Source: Parapedobacter defluvii (GTDB lineage Bacteria; Bacteroidota; Bacteroidia; Sphingobacteriales; Sphingobacteriaceae). Taken from it: DNA of 64,000 bases. Where the stretch lies: positions 677 to 64,676 of the forward strand of contig NZ_BMIK01000006.1 of the NCBI RefSeq assembly GCF_014642075.1. The letters run 5' to 3'. Below are positions 1 through 8,895 of the stretch, in pieces. Position 1 is the first letter of the stretch; every line of letters starts with the position of its first letter. The position numbers and the translations under genes are program-made. Below the pieces are notes generated by a model, which was not told the DNA's origin, did not search any database, and saw only the letters and a program-made list of their open reading frames with translations.

Positions 1-2576
1 ATGAGGTCGGGGACAACATCAACTTTGAGATTATTGTACGCAACACGGGCAACGTTACGCTGACGGATGTCACGGTCACGGACGACAATGCGGAGATTGT
101 ATCGGGCAGCCCGATAGCGAGCCTGAAGCCGAACGCTGTTGCCACGGTTATTGCGCGCCATCGAGTAACGCAGGATGATATCGACGCGGGCACGGTTGTC
201 AACCAGGCGAAGGTTACGGGCAATGACCCCGAGGGCAACCCGACACCGGAAGTTCCGTCGGACAACCCGGACACGCCGGACCAGCCGAACGATCCGACGG
301 TGGTGGAGCTGACGCAGACACCATCGCTTTCCCTCACGAAACGCGCGACAGGCGAAGGGCCATATGAATTGGGCGACTACATCAACTTCGAGATCGTTGT
401 TAAGAACACGGGCAACGTTACGCTGACGGACGTCACGGTCACGGACGACAATGCGGAGATTGTATCGGGCAGCCCTGTAGCAACCCTTAAGCCGAACGCT
501 GTTGCCACGGTTATTGTGCGCCATCGGGTAACGCAGACGGATATCGATAACGGTACAGTGGTGAACCAGGCGAAGGTTACGGGCAATGACCCCGAGGGCA
601 ACCCGACACCGGAAGTTCCGTCGGACAACCCGGACACGCCGGACCAGCCGAACGATCCGACGGTGGTCGAGCTGACGCAGAATCCGTCGTTGTCCCTTAA
701 GAAACGGGCAACAAGCGAGGGTCCGTATGAATTGGGCGACTACATCAACTTCGAGATCGTTGTTAAGAACACGGGCAACGTGACGCTGACGGACGTGACG
801 GTTACCGATGACAATGCGGAGATTGTATCGGGCAGCCCTGTAGCAACCCTTAAGCCGAACGCTGTTGCCACGGTTATTGCGCGCCATCGGGTAACGCAGA
901 CGGATATCGATAACGGTACGGTGGTGAACCAGGCGAAGGTTACGGGCAATGACCCCGAGGGCAACCCGATACCGGAAGTGCCTTCCGACGACCCATCTAC
1001 CTCCGAACCGGACGATCCGACGGTGGTGCATATGGAAAGCCAACCGGCACTGTCACTCACAAAAGGTGTAACCAGTGAGGGGCCGTATGATGTGGGTGAC
1101 CAGATAAAGTATTTTAATATTGTGGTAACCAACACGGGTAATGTGACGCTTACCGACATCGTAGTCAGTGACGACAATGCAGAAATCATCAGCGGCTCGC
1201 CAGTAGCAAGACTGAAACCGGGAGAATCGGCCTCGGTGATGGCGCAACACGTGGTGACGCAAGCCGACATTGATGCAGGCGAGGTGATTAACCAGGCCAG
1301 TGTATCCGGAACGGATCCCGAAGGGAATCGGACTCCCGAGTTCCTGTCGGACGATCCGAATACACCTGAAACGGGCGATGAAACGGTTACCCCTGTGGCC
1401 CAGACTCCCGCCATACGCATTGACAAGGCCGCCGATAAGCTACTCATCGAACGGCAAGGCGAACGCATCGGTTATCAATTGCAAATCACCAATACGGGAA
1501 ATGTAACGCTCCATGATGTGGAGATTACAGACCCCCTAACGGGATTTGTGCACCAGGTTGCACGGATAAGGCCCGGCGTAGCAAATGCGCATACCTTCCG
1601 GACCAGCTATGTGACGACTACGGCTGATTTGGCCGCTGGCGAGATTGTCAATACAGCAACCGTAACGGCCTTGTCGCCAGATGGAGAACGCGTATCGCAT
1701 TCGGCTACGGTGACGGTAGACGTGTACTTCAAGGTAATTGAGGTGGCGGATGACGACTTCGGGCCGGTAAATGGCAGGAACGGTGGTAACGCAGGGAATG
1801 TCTTTACCAACGATAAGGTAGACGGTAACCCGCTCGTTCCTGGAGAGGTGACGCTTACAAGGGTGCCGTCGGATGATCCATCGCCACTGACGTTGGAAGA
1901 AGACGGAACGGTAACCGTGTCGCCGAATACGCCAGCCGGAACATATACGTTCGATTACCAGGTATGTGATGTGATTAATCCGAATAATTGCGATGTGGCA
2001 ACGGTAACAGTGGTGGTGGCTCCGGCCGATATCCAGGCTATAAATGACCAGACTACCGGTGTTAACGGGTACGAAGGCACATCCAATGTGACGAACGTAC
2101 TTACGAATGATGTTATCAATGGTGCCCCCATTGAACCCGTGGAAGTAACGCTCACGCTGATTAGCGGTGACCCGGCATTACGGCTCAATCCGGATGGTAC
2201 TGTCGATGTGCTGCAAGGCACGCGCGGAGGCTCGTATACGCTGGAGTATCAAATCTGTGAGAAGCTGAACCCGGACAACTGTTCGACTGCTACCGTAACG
2301 GTAGTGGTGGTGAATCCGTTGAAAATTCCTAACGTGTTTACACCCAATGGCGATGGTAGGAATGACCAGTTTGAAATAATCGGCAGCGAAGGTTTCGATC
2401 GCATCGAGGTCACCATCATCAACCGTTGGGGCAACGAGGTGTACCGGAATGACGACTACCGGAATGATTGGAGTGGTGATGGCCTCACAGAAGGCACTTA
2501 CTATTACCTGATAACCACCCATTTGGGTAATACGAAGGAAGTACACAAAGGTTGGGTGTTGATAAAACGTCTGTAA
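1..2576 (+). CDS. Large repeat adhesin with T9SS type-B C-terminal sorting domain (5' end outside window)
   Basis: The reading frame is open from base 3 at the left edge, so the N-terminus is missing; 857 codons are visible. It consists of Ig-like/DUF11-type units of about 121 residues (key motif NTGNVTLTDV), then a diverged unit (about 1386-1725), two related domains of about 97 residues each ending in ATVTVVV (about 1728-2312), and a final gliding-motility C-terminal domain (about 2313-2573) with the signature IPNVFTPNGDGRND and NRWGNEVY. This last domain is the type-B signal that sends proteins through the type IX secretion system to the cell surface. By analogy with SprB of Flavobacterium, the protein is probably a surface adhesin. 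The next genes encode a PorP/SprF-like protein and a PorE-like protein, which fits a secreted-substrate/partner cassette. The stop codon TAA shares one base with the next ATG. Family is certain; ligand unknown. Confidence 0.92.
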   Translation, partial: EVGDNINFEIIVRNTGNVTLTDVTVTDDNAEIVSGSPIASLKPNAVATVIARHRVTQDDIDAGTVVNQAKVTGNDPEGNPTPEVPSDNPDTPDQPNDPTVVELTQTPSLSLTKRATGEGPYELGDYINFEIVVKNTGNVTLTDVTVTDDNAEIVSGSPVATLKPNAVATVIVRHRVTQTDIDNGTVVNQAKVTGNDPEGNPTPEVPSDNPDTPDQPNDPTVVELTQNPSLSLKKRATSEGPYELGDYINFEIVVKNTGNVTLTDVTVTDDNAEIVSGSPVATLKPNAVATVIARHRVTQTDIDNGTVVNQAKVTGNDPEGNPIPEVPSDDPSTSEPDDPTVVHMESQPALSLTKGVTSEGPYDVGDQIKYFNIVVTNTGNVTLTDIVVSDDNAEIISGSPVARLKPGESASVMAQHVVTQADIDAGEVINQASVSGTDPEGNRTPEFLSDDPNTPETGDETVTPVAQTPAIRIDKAADKLLIERQGERIGYQLQITNTGNVTLHDVEITDPLTGFVHQVARIRPGVANAHTFRTSYVTTTADLAAGEIVNTATVTALSPDGERVSHSATVTVDVYFKVIEVADDDFGPVNGRNGGNAGNVFTNDKVDGNPLVPGEVTLTRVPSDDPSPLTLEEDGTVTVSPNTPAGTYTFDYQVCDVINPNNCDVATVTVVVAPADIQAINDQTTGVNGYEGTSNVTNVLTNDVINGAPIEPVEVTLTLISGDPALRLNPDGTVDVLQGTRGGSYTLEYQICEKLNPDNCSTATVTVVVVNPLKIPNVFTPNGDGRNDQFEIIGSEGFDRIEVTIINRWGNEVYRNDDYRNDWSGDGLTEGTYYYLITTHLGNTKEVHKGWVLIKRL
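3..1385 (+). repeat. In-frame tandem repeats of about 363 bp in the adhesin gene
   Basis: Four units are visible: the end of one (3-299), then 300-662 (121 codons), 663-1022 (120 codons) and 1023-1385 (121 codons). The first three are nearly identical at the DNA level; for example 363-418 and 726-781 read the same base for base. The fourth is more diverged, and a fifth, clearly related but much changed unit follows. Such DNA identity, not just protein similarity, points to recent duplication or gene conversion. The repeat continues beyond the left edge, so the total number is unknown. Confidence 0.93.
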
Positions 2577-3589
2577 TGAAAAAGCTGATAAAATCAATGA
2601 TTGGGTTGGCATTGTTTGCGACAATGGCCAAAGAAGGAGTAGCCCAGCAGAACATCCAGTTCACACAGTACATATTTAATTCCATGAGTGTGAACCCGGG
2701 GTACACAGGATATAAGGAGGAATGGTTCGGTCAGCTCGGGCTGCGTAGTCAGTGGGTAGGACTGGAGGGTGCGCCGCAAACGGGGCTACTGTCGCTCGAT
2801 GGCATCGTCGACCCGGTTGGCAAGCGGCACGGGCTAGGGCTGCAGGTCATCGCCGACAGGCTCGGCCCGCAGTCTGCCACCTCGGCCTATGCCAACTACG
2901 CCTTCCGGCTGCGGCTGAACGAAGAAGACACTCAGCGACTGAGCTTTGGCATCGGCGCAGGGGTGACGCAGTACAGCCTAGACGGAGCCGTGCTGGACCC
3001 TATTGATGGGGGAGACCAAGCGGTCCCGGCAGGCAAGATCAGCAACTGGGTTCCTGATGTGCGTTTCGGGGTGTATTATTATAATCCGAAGTGGTATGCG
3101 GGGGTATCGGTAATGGACCTGCTCTCGGGCGACCAAAGCAACAACATCTTCCGCTGGGACAACACTACCACGGACAACATCCGGCGCAAGCGGCACATGT
3201 ACTTCATCGGGGGGGCGTTGTTCGGCCTAGGTAAGGGGCTGGACCTCCGCCCGAGCCTGCTGGTTAAGGAGGACTTCAAGGGGCCCACAAGCCTTGATGT
3301 GAATGCGATGCTCATCTTTGGCCGCCGTTTTTGGCTGGGTGCAGGTTGGCGCACGGGTGTGACGGTCTTCAAGCGTGAGTACAACCGAGTGAGCGGGAAC
3401 AGCCTGAGCGGGCGGAACTCGTTTTCGGCGATCACGCAGATTTACCTGACGAATGCGCTGCGTGTGGGCTATTCGTACGACCACATCGTGAGCCGGCTGA
3501 GCAGTGTGCAGAACGGTTCGCACGAGATTACCCTGGGCATAACTTTCGGTCCGCGGGCCGATCGTGTGCTCAGTCCACGTTTTTTTTAA
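2576..3589 (+). CDS. PorP/SprF family type IX secretion outer-membrane protein
   Basis: 337 residues. The ATG at 2576 overlaps the adhesin stop by one base (TAATG), and starts a clear signal peptide (MKKLIKSMIGLALFATMA, likely cleaved after VAQ). An in-frame GTG 24 bases upstream is possible but would spoil the signal peptide. The mature protein begins with the family motif around FNSMSVNPGYTGYKE and continues as alternating beta strands expected of an outer-membrane barrel. PorP/SprF proteins attach or guide T9SS substrates at the outer membrane; SprF of Flavobacterium is needed for secretion of the type-B substrate SprB. Direct linkage to a type-B adhesin gene suggests that this is its dedicated partner. 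Family call strong, pairing inferred. Confidence 0.93.
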   Translation: MKKLIKSMIGLALFATMAKEGVAQQNIQFTQYIFNSMSVNPGYTGYKEEWFGQLGLRSQWVGLEGAPQTGLLSLDGIVDPVGKRHGLGLQVIADRLGPQSATSAYANYAFRLRLNEEDTQRLSFGIGAGVTQYSLDGAVLDPIDGGDQAVPAGKISNWVPDVRFGVYYYNPKWYAGVSVMDLLSGDQSNNIFRWDNTTTDNIRRKRHMYFIGGALFGLGKGLDLRPSLLVKEDFKGPTSLDVNAMLIFGRRFWLGAGWRTGVTVFKREYNRVSGNSLSGRNSFSAITQIYLTNALRVGYSYDHIVSRLSSVQNGSHEITLGITFGPRADRVLSPRFF

Positions 3590-3624
3590 GCTAATAGGAA
3601 GTAATTTAAATAATTAATGATGTT

Positions 3625-3876
3625 ATGCTACTGGATAGGTTGGTTGTGTTCTTGAACGATGAGTCTATGCAATTCTCATATATCTTGGATAATCGGCGGA
3701 TAGAGATCCAGATTGATGGGAAAGATTGGGCTCCCATTATCATTTCCGAGATGAGTGATGAATTATACGTGGTCTCCTGGGGCGAAGTGGAGTATCAATT
3801 TAAGAACAAAGAAAAAGCATACCAGTATGTGTTCAGGCTGTGCAAATACATCAACGAGAGCCTGCAAAACGTATGA
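3625..3876 (+). CDS. Small protein of unknown function (83 aa)
   Basis: An 83-residue frame lies between the PorP-like and OmpA-like genes on the same strand, 35 bases after the first. I do not recognise the family. The protein is hydrophilic, has no signal peptide, and contains a stretch ISEMSDELYVVSWGEVEYQ followed by a charged helix. An internal ATG at 3667 could be the true start and would remove the hydrophobic N-terminal 14 residues. No overlapping alternative frame is convincing, and codon use resembles the neighbours, so a real but cytoplasmic small gene is likely. Confidence 0.6.
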   Translation: MLLDRLVVFLNDESMQFSYILDNRRIEIQIDGKDWAPIIISEMSDELYVVSWGEVEYQFKNKEKAYQYVFRLCKYINESLQNV

Positions 3877-3987
3877 TGTTGAATACCGTATCAGCAACAA
3901 TATAATGTTTGTCAATCAATAATGATGAGAAAATCGCCGATGAAATCAGCTTCTTTCATGGAGCCTATAAAAATAACCTATTTTCGA

Positions 3988-5961
3988 ATGAAAAGGCATA
4001 ACGTGTTCGGACGTAAAGGTATGTTCGTCATATCATTTATATTCAGTTTATTTATTGCGGGCGTATTGTCTGCAAGTAGTCAGGAACAGCCCAGTTTGCG
4101 TGATCGCGCCGAAGAACTTTATCGGCGTTATGAGTATGCAAATGCGGCAGCCGTCTATGTGAAGCTCGTAGATACGAAAAAGCCGCGTATCCAGGATTTG
4201 GAACGTTTAGCTGATTGTTACTTGAAAATGCTCGACTACGAGTCGGCCGAAAACTGGTATGCCCGCGTCATCGGTATGGAGGGAAGCGGATCGGCAAACC
4301 GGCTGCGTTACGGAGAGGTACTGAAAGCCAACGGGAAATATGCGGAAGCAAAGAAACAGCTGGAAGCCTATGCAGCGGAAACGGGTGACCGGGGGCAGGT
4401 AGCCATTGACATAGCGGGCTGCGATTCCGCGTTGGTATGGATGGCCAACCCGACTTCGCATCACCTTCGCAACGAGGGAATCAACACTTCGCTGTCGGAA
4501 TTTTCGGCATTTCCGGTGGGTGACCAGGTATATTATGCCGGTGAACCGGATGAATTCATGCAAGGGGTTGGTACCTATGGTTGGACCGGCCACTCGTTTC
4601 TGCGGGTATATACCGCTAACCGCAATGCGGATAATGTGCTTACTAATCCGGTTATTGCCACAGAGCACATCAACAACGGTAAATTTCATATTGGGCCGTT
4701 AACGGCCGATGCGACGGGCAATACCTTGTTTGTCACACGTACATACGTCGGCAAAGACGGCGAGCGGACCAAAGAAGGTCCGCGTAAGTACCACACCCAC
4801 CGACTTGAACTGTATATCTACGCAAAAAATAACGATGGCACCTGGTCTTCCGAGCCATTCGCGTATAACAATGTACAGGAATATTCGCTCGGCCATGCCA
4901 CATTGAGTGAAGATGGTGCCACGCTTTACTATGCGAGCGATATGCCGGGCGGGCACGGCGGTACGGATATCTGGTATAGCGAAAAGCAGGCCGATGGAAG
5001 CTGGGGTACCCCGGTGAATGCGGGTCCGGCCATCAACAGCGCAGGCAATGAGCTTTTTCCCAACATAGGCCCCGATAATGCCTTATATTATTCGAGTGAT
5101 GGGTTTGCCGGGATGGGTGGCTTGGATGTGTTCCAGGCAACGGGTAGCAAGCACCAATGGACGGCAAAGCAGAGTTTGAGGTATCCCGTTAATTCGTCGG
5201 GCGATGATTTTGCATACATTGTCACATTTGATGGAGAAGAAGGCATTGCGGGTTACCTGTCTTCCAATCGCAAAGGAGGCCAGGGCAATGACGATATCTA
5301 TTCGTTTTCGTTTGAGAAACCGAAGATTGTCATCGTTTTACGCGGTACTACCTCAAACAAAAAGACCGGCGAACGCATTGCAGCGACGGTGACACTATTT
5401 GACGGGAAAAGGGAAATTATTGCCCGGAAGAGCAGCGGCGATGAGGGAACGTTCGAGTTTGTGTTGGATCGCGACCGGGCGTATACCGTACTCGGACAGA
5501 AGGAGGGCTATCACGCCGATTCCGCGAAAGTGAACACAGCGGGCATCACCAAATCGGATACGTTAGAAGTGGCGTTGCTGTTGGAGCCTGTATTTAGGGT
5601 GGGCGACACGTTTGAACTGGAAAACATTTACTACGACTTTGACAAACATAACATCCGCCCCGATGCGGCCGCCATACTGGACGAGCTGGTGCGAACCATG
5701 CGTGATAACCCAACACTTAAAATTGAATTGTCGAGCCATACCGATAGTCGGGGTACCCATGCGTACAACGAGGCCCTGTCGCAACGACGTGCGCAGTCGG
5801 CAGTCGATTACCTCGTAAGCCGGGGCATCGCACGGGATCGGATGGTGGCCAAAGGGTATGGAGAAACCAGGTTGGTAAACCGTTGCGCAGACGGTGTTCC
5901 TTGCTCGCGTGACGAGCACCAAGCCAACCGCAGGACGGAAGTTACCGTTTTGGCGTATTGA
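3988..5961 (+). CDS. PorE-like protein: TPR, PD40 propeller, CarboxypepD_reg-like and OmpA domains
   Basis: 657 residues with the ATG at 3988, chosen because it gives a normal signal peptide (hydrophobic core FVISFIFSLFIAGVLS); an upstream ATG at 3922 would add a 22-residue non-signal tail and 4021 is another option. After a TPR-like region (about residues 40-160) come WD40-like PD40 repeats (about 163-445, motif DMPGGHGGTDIW), a CarboxypepD_reg-like beta domain, and an OmpA peptidoglycan-binding domain (about 542-655, YYDFDKHNIRPDA, SSHTDSRG, NRRTEV). This order matches PorE of Porphyromonas, which ties T9SS outer-membrane parts to peptidoglycan. It is the third gene of the adhesin cassette. 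A second protein of the same design sits at 41366-43270. Confidence 0.88.
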   Translation: MKRHNVFGRKGMFVISFIFSLFIAGVLSASSQEQPSLRDRAEELYRRYEYANAAAVYVKLVDTKKPRIQDLERLADCYLKMLDYESAENWYARVIGMEGSGSANRLRYGEVLKANGKYAEAKKQLEAYAAETGDRGQVAIDIAGCDSALVWMANPTSHHLRNEGINTSLSEFSAFPVGDQVYYAGEPDEFMQGVGTYGWTGHSFLRVYTANRNADNVLTNPVIATEHINNGKFHIGPLTADATGNTLFVTRTYVGKDGERTKEGPRKYHTHRLELYIYAKNNDGTWSSEPFAYNNVQEYSLGHATLSEDGATLYYASDMPGGHGGTDIWYSEKQADGSWGTPVNAGPAINSAGNELFPNIGPDNALYYSSDGFAGMGGLDVFQATGSKHQWTAKQSLRYPVNSSGDDFAYIVTFDGEEGIAGYLSSNRKGGQGNDDIYSFSFEKPKIVIVLRGTTSNKKTGERIAATVTLFDGKREIIARKSSGDEGTFEFVLDRDRAYTVLGQKEGYHADSAKVNTAGITKSDTLEVALLLEPVFRVGDTFELENIYYDFDKHNIRPDAAAILDELVRTMRDNPTLKIELSSHTDSRGTHAYNEALSQRRAQSAVDYLVSRGIARDRMVAKGYGETRLVNRCADGVPCSRDEHQANRRTEVTVLAY

Positions 5962-5962
5962 T

Positions 5963-6652
5963 ATGGCGGATGCCGTTGCAAACATATTGCAAAATGTTTT
6001 GATCGTAGATGCCTATCCAATTGTCAGGATAGGCATCGCTACCTTAGTTAAGGACTTGGGGGCCGAAACAATTGTTGACTATGCCGGTATCGATCAAGCA
6101 TTTGAGGCGGAGGAACACCACTCCCTGCCATTCAGCTTGGCCATTATCGGGATACACAATGGTGATTTTTCAGTAATCAATGGGCTTATCAAGGTGCTAC
6201 AAACCGGTCGAGCCGGGAAAATATTTGTTATAGCCGAGCCAAACCAACCTTTTCATATAGCGAAGTATATAACGGCCGGTGTACATGCCTTGGTGAGTCC
6301 GATTCGTTCCACGGCTTACCTGGCTGATGTGATCCAACAGGTGGCTAATGGGCAGTCTTACATAGATGACGGATTGATGAGCCCCGCTTTCCTACAAAAA
6401 TTAAAATTACAGGAACAGGCATTCTCATGTTTTTCTTATCGGGAACGAGAAATTGCCGACTACCTGAAAAGGGGTATTTCCCTGCATACCATAAGTAAGA
6501 AACTCAATATAGCTTACACCACCGTTGCCACCTACCGAGACCGCATATTGAAAAAGACAAAAGTTTCCAGTACCACTGAGTTTATCCGATTGTCTTTGGA
6601 TATTGAAGCTATCCGGTATCAGGCCGAAACGTATGATTTACCGTTTGGATAG
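5963..6652 (+). CDS. NarL/LuxR-type regulator with a degenerate receiver domain
   Basis: 229 residues; ATG at 5963, one base after the previous stop, so co-transcription with the adhesin cassette is likely. A longer frame reaching back into the OmpA gene is rejected. Residues about 10-120 follow a response-regulator receiver, but key residues are gone: the acidic pair reads VDAYP (only Asp16), the phosphorylation site reads LAIIGI with Gly63, the Thr position is Ala91 and the Lys position is Ser112. The C-terminus (about 155-215) is a normal LuxR HTH (FSYREREIADYL, TISKKLNIAYTTVATYRDRI). The regulator therefore probably works without phosphorylation, perhaps controlling the adhesin genes. Converges with the next gene with a 5-base gap. 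Confidence 0.88.
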   Translation: MADAVANILQNVLIVDAYPIVRIGIATLVKDLGAETIVDYAGIDQAFEAEEHHSLPFSLAIIGIHNGDFSVINGLIKVLQTGRAGKIFVIAEPNQPFHIAKYITAGVHALVSPIRSTAYLADVIQQVANGQSYIDDGLMSPAFLQKLKLQEQAFSCFSYREREIADYLKRGISLHTISKKLNIAYTTVATYRDRILKKTKVSSTTEFIRLSLDIEAIRYQAETYDLPFG

Positions 6653-6657
6653 TACGG

Positions 6658-7431
6658 CTATGGAGCGTTGCTCAATACGGGCACAACTTGGGGGTAGGCA
6701 TCCCGACGTGCTTTAAACTCACGATAGTTCGCTCGGATGTACTGTAACAGGTCATATTCGGTGAAATCCACCAACTGCTCATAAGTGGGTCTGAAATACC
6801 AGTGAAAAACCTCAAGATCGTCGTCTGAAAGTTCGGTCTGCCCCCGGATGACGGCGTGGGTAAACCGACGGTCTACATAGTCTTCCCGTTCGTCGCGGAT
6901 TAACGCGGCTTTCAGCCGTTTGGCTTGCTTCTGCTCCCGTGAAAACGAAGCAAAGAGTATATTCAGATTGATGCTGATGCCGATCGGGCTAAGGGTTACC
7001 GACTCCCACGGTTTTACCGGCCTGAAATTGAATTGATCGGTGAATTCACGGCGCATCCAAAGCGAATCCTGCACAGGATTGCGCCGCCCCACTACTGCTA
7101 CTTCATCGAGACCCAAGATTTTCCCCGACAGAAAAATGCGCAGCAACGTATCGGGTGGGGAATACAGGTTAATGAACAATGAATCATACCCGATGTGAGA
7201 GGCGGTGATGGAAACGGGAAACCGGACGGGACGAGGGAATCTGAACCGTCCTCCCAGATCGGAAACGGTACGCAGGGTACCCAATGTAATACTCACTCCC
7301 CGAAGAGTTTCTCCGGTGTTTTGGTCGTAGACCGTGCCTTCCAGGTTTTGTGTCCATCCGTTGTGAAAGGACAGCGTACAGCAAAGCAGAAGAAGCAAGT
7401 GGCGGTACACGGGAGGAAATCGATGATACAT
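6658..7431 (-). CDS. Exported CarboxypepD_reg-like domain protein of unknown function
   Basis: 257 residues starting with a signal peptide (hydrophobic LLLLLCCTLSF, cleavage probably after WTQ). Residues about 30-110 form a CarboxypepD_reg-like beta-sandwich (LEGTVYDQNTGETLRGVSI), the domain found at the start of many SusC/TonB receptors, but no plug or barrel follows. The remaining 140 residues are charged and include EQKQAKRLKAAL and a helical tail. Proteins of this shape are common in Bacteroidota and remain uncharacterised. The gene stands alone on the minus strand, separated from the upstream ABC genes by a terminator, so it has its own promoter, probably in 7432-7500. Confidence 0.8.
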   Translation of the reverse strand: MYHRFPPVYRHLLLLLCCTLSFHNGWTQNLEGTVYDQNTGETLRGVSITLGTLRTVSDLGGRFRFPRPVRFPVSITASHIGYDSLFINLYSPPDTLLRIFLSGKILGLDEVAVVGRRNPVQDSLWMRREFTDQFNFRPVKPWESVTLSPIGISINLNILFASFSREQKQAKRLKAALIRDEREDYVDRRFTHAVIRGQTELSDDDLEVFHWYFRPTYEQLVDFTEYDLLQYIRANYREFKARRDAYPQVVPVLSNAP

Positions 7432-7500
7432 AGTGCCGTAAAATTAGTAGGGAAGGGATTTACGGCCAAGGGGTTTAACATTTGTTAACGATCGCATCAT

Positions 7501-7533
7501 AAAAAATCCGATCCCGTTTATAGGGATCGGATT
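7501..7533 (-). terminator. Rho-independent terminator of the ABC exporter operon
   Basis: A perfect 11-bp stem (7505-7515 with 7523-7533, AATCCGATCCC and its complement) with a 7-base loop is followed, on the minus strand, by a run of six T (7506-7501). It lies 30 bases after the stop of the ABC permease gene. Confidence 0.9.
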
Positions 7534-7563
7534 CAATCATACTAACCATTAAAAACTAAAAAA

Positions 7564-8895
7564 TCAACCCTTATAGCGAATCCATTTCGCCAGTTCCTTG
7601 TAACTTGCTTTCTTGCCATACATGAGGATACCGATACGGTAAATGCGTGCCGCTACCCACGTGGTAAGGATAAACCCGCCGACAAGTAATACCAAGGATA
7701 GTCCGATTTGCCACATGGGTACCCCAAAAGGTATCCGGACCAGCATCGCGATGGGGGATGTAAACGGGATCATGCTCAACCAGAATGCCAACGGGCCGTT
7801 GGGATCGTTGACCAACACGCCAAACGAAAGGATATAGGTGAAAAGCAACGGTATCGTAATCGGAAACATGAATTGCTGTGTTTCCGTTTCGCTGTCCACC
7901 GCAGAACCCACAGCGGCAAATAATGCACTGTATAGCAAATAGCCACCCAGAAAATAAAGTAAGAAAGTTGTGATGATCGTCTGGAAATCGACCTTGCCCA
8001 GTTCTTGCTTGATAGTTCCGAACATGCCCATTTGGGGTTGGGTCACCTGCTGCACCTCACTTCCCGATGGGCTCTGTTGCGCCTCGATCTGTGCCTTGAT
8101 ATGCTGTCCGTCTGCCATGCCTACGCTGGCAATGCCCATCAATGCAGTGGACAGGACAATCCAAAGAATAAACTGGGTAAGCCCCACCAGTCCGATGCCG
8201 ATGATTTTACCCATCATCAGTTGGAACGGTTTGACCGAAGAAATAATCACCTCCACGATGCGGCTGGTCTTTTCCTCGATGATGCCCCGCATCACTTGTG
8301 ACCCGTATAGGAAGAGGCAGATGTAGATGAGGATAGAGAGGGACATGGAGATGCCCATTGCTGCTCCTGCGCTGCTATCCCTTTCGCCCTCTTCGGTGAT
8401 TTCCTTGGCAGAAAGATTGATATGGGGACGGATGTTCTCCACGGTAGTGCGGTCGATACCCGCATCGGCGAATGCGATATCGCGCAGCACATTTTCAAGT
8501 TGCCTGCTCACGTCATTCTGGATGCTGAGGTTGGCCGTTTCCTTGGCCAGCAGTTCGACGCGGGATGTGGTAGCGACATCGGATGGGATCATGAGCAGGA
8601 AGTTTTTTCCTTCTTCGTTGAGTATCCGCTCCCGTTCAGCTGGAAGTTGCTCCCGAGCATCTGCATAAACAAACGTCAGGTTTTTCGTGTTCTCAATCTT
8701 CCCGGCAAACAAACCACTTTGGTCTACCACGTGGATGGTCGCCCTGTTGTTCTCGAAACTCTTGGCGGTGAGGTAGAAAGCCAACGCATAAATACCGATG
8801 ATAACCAAAGGTACCAGAAAGGTAACCAGTAAAAAGGACCGTTTCTTTACCCGGCTGACGTATTCACGTTTTACGATAAGTAATATCTTGTTCAT
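7564..8895 (-). CDS. ABC-2 family transporter permease (NatB-like)
   Basis: 443 residues. The first 45 residues hold a basic segment and one membrane helix (FLLVTFLVPLVIIGIYALAFY); a periplasmic domain of about 130 residues follows, then five or so helices in the C-terminal half (ILIYICLFLYGSQVMRGI, FTSPIAMLVRIPFGVP). This is the layout of NatB/YhaP-type ABC-2 permeases, which export ions, drugs or lipids. The ATG overlaps the stop of the ATPase gene by 4 bases, showing translational coupling and that the two form one transporter. Substrate cannot be read from sequence. Followed by a strong terminator. Confidence 0.88.
   Translation of the reverse strand: MNKILLIVKREYVSRVKKRSFLLVTFLVPLVIIGIYALAFYLTAKSFENNRATIHVVDQSGLFAGKIENTKNLTFVYADAREQLPAERERILNEEGKNFLLMIPSDVATTSRVELLAKETANLSIQNDVSRQLENVLRDIAFADAGIDRTTVENIRPHINLSAKEITEEGERDSSAGAAMGISMSLSILIYICLFLYGSQVMRGIIEEKTSRIVEVIISSVKPFQLMMGKIIGIGLVGLTQFILWIVLSTALMGIASVGMADGQHIKAQIEAQQSPSGSEVQQVTQPQMGMFGTIKQELGKVDFQTIITTFLLYFLGGYLLYSALFAAVGSAVDSETETQQFMFPITIPLLFTYILSFGVLVNDPNGPLAFWLSMIPFTSPIAMLVRIPFGVPMWQIGLSLVLLVGGFILTTWVAARIYRIGILMYGKKASYKELAKWIRYKG

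Noticed and set aside
3-1385. CRISPR-like periodic repeat
   Set aside because: Units are 363 bp, in frame and coding; there are no short repeats with unique spacers.
740-1468. 242-residue open frame on the minus strand across the adhesin repeats
   Set aside because: It is an antisense shadow of the repeat gene; its residues follow the repeat period and have no recognisable domain.
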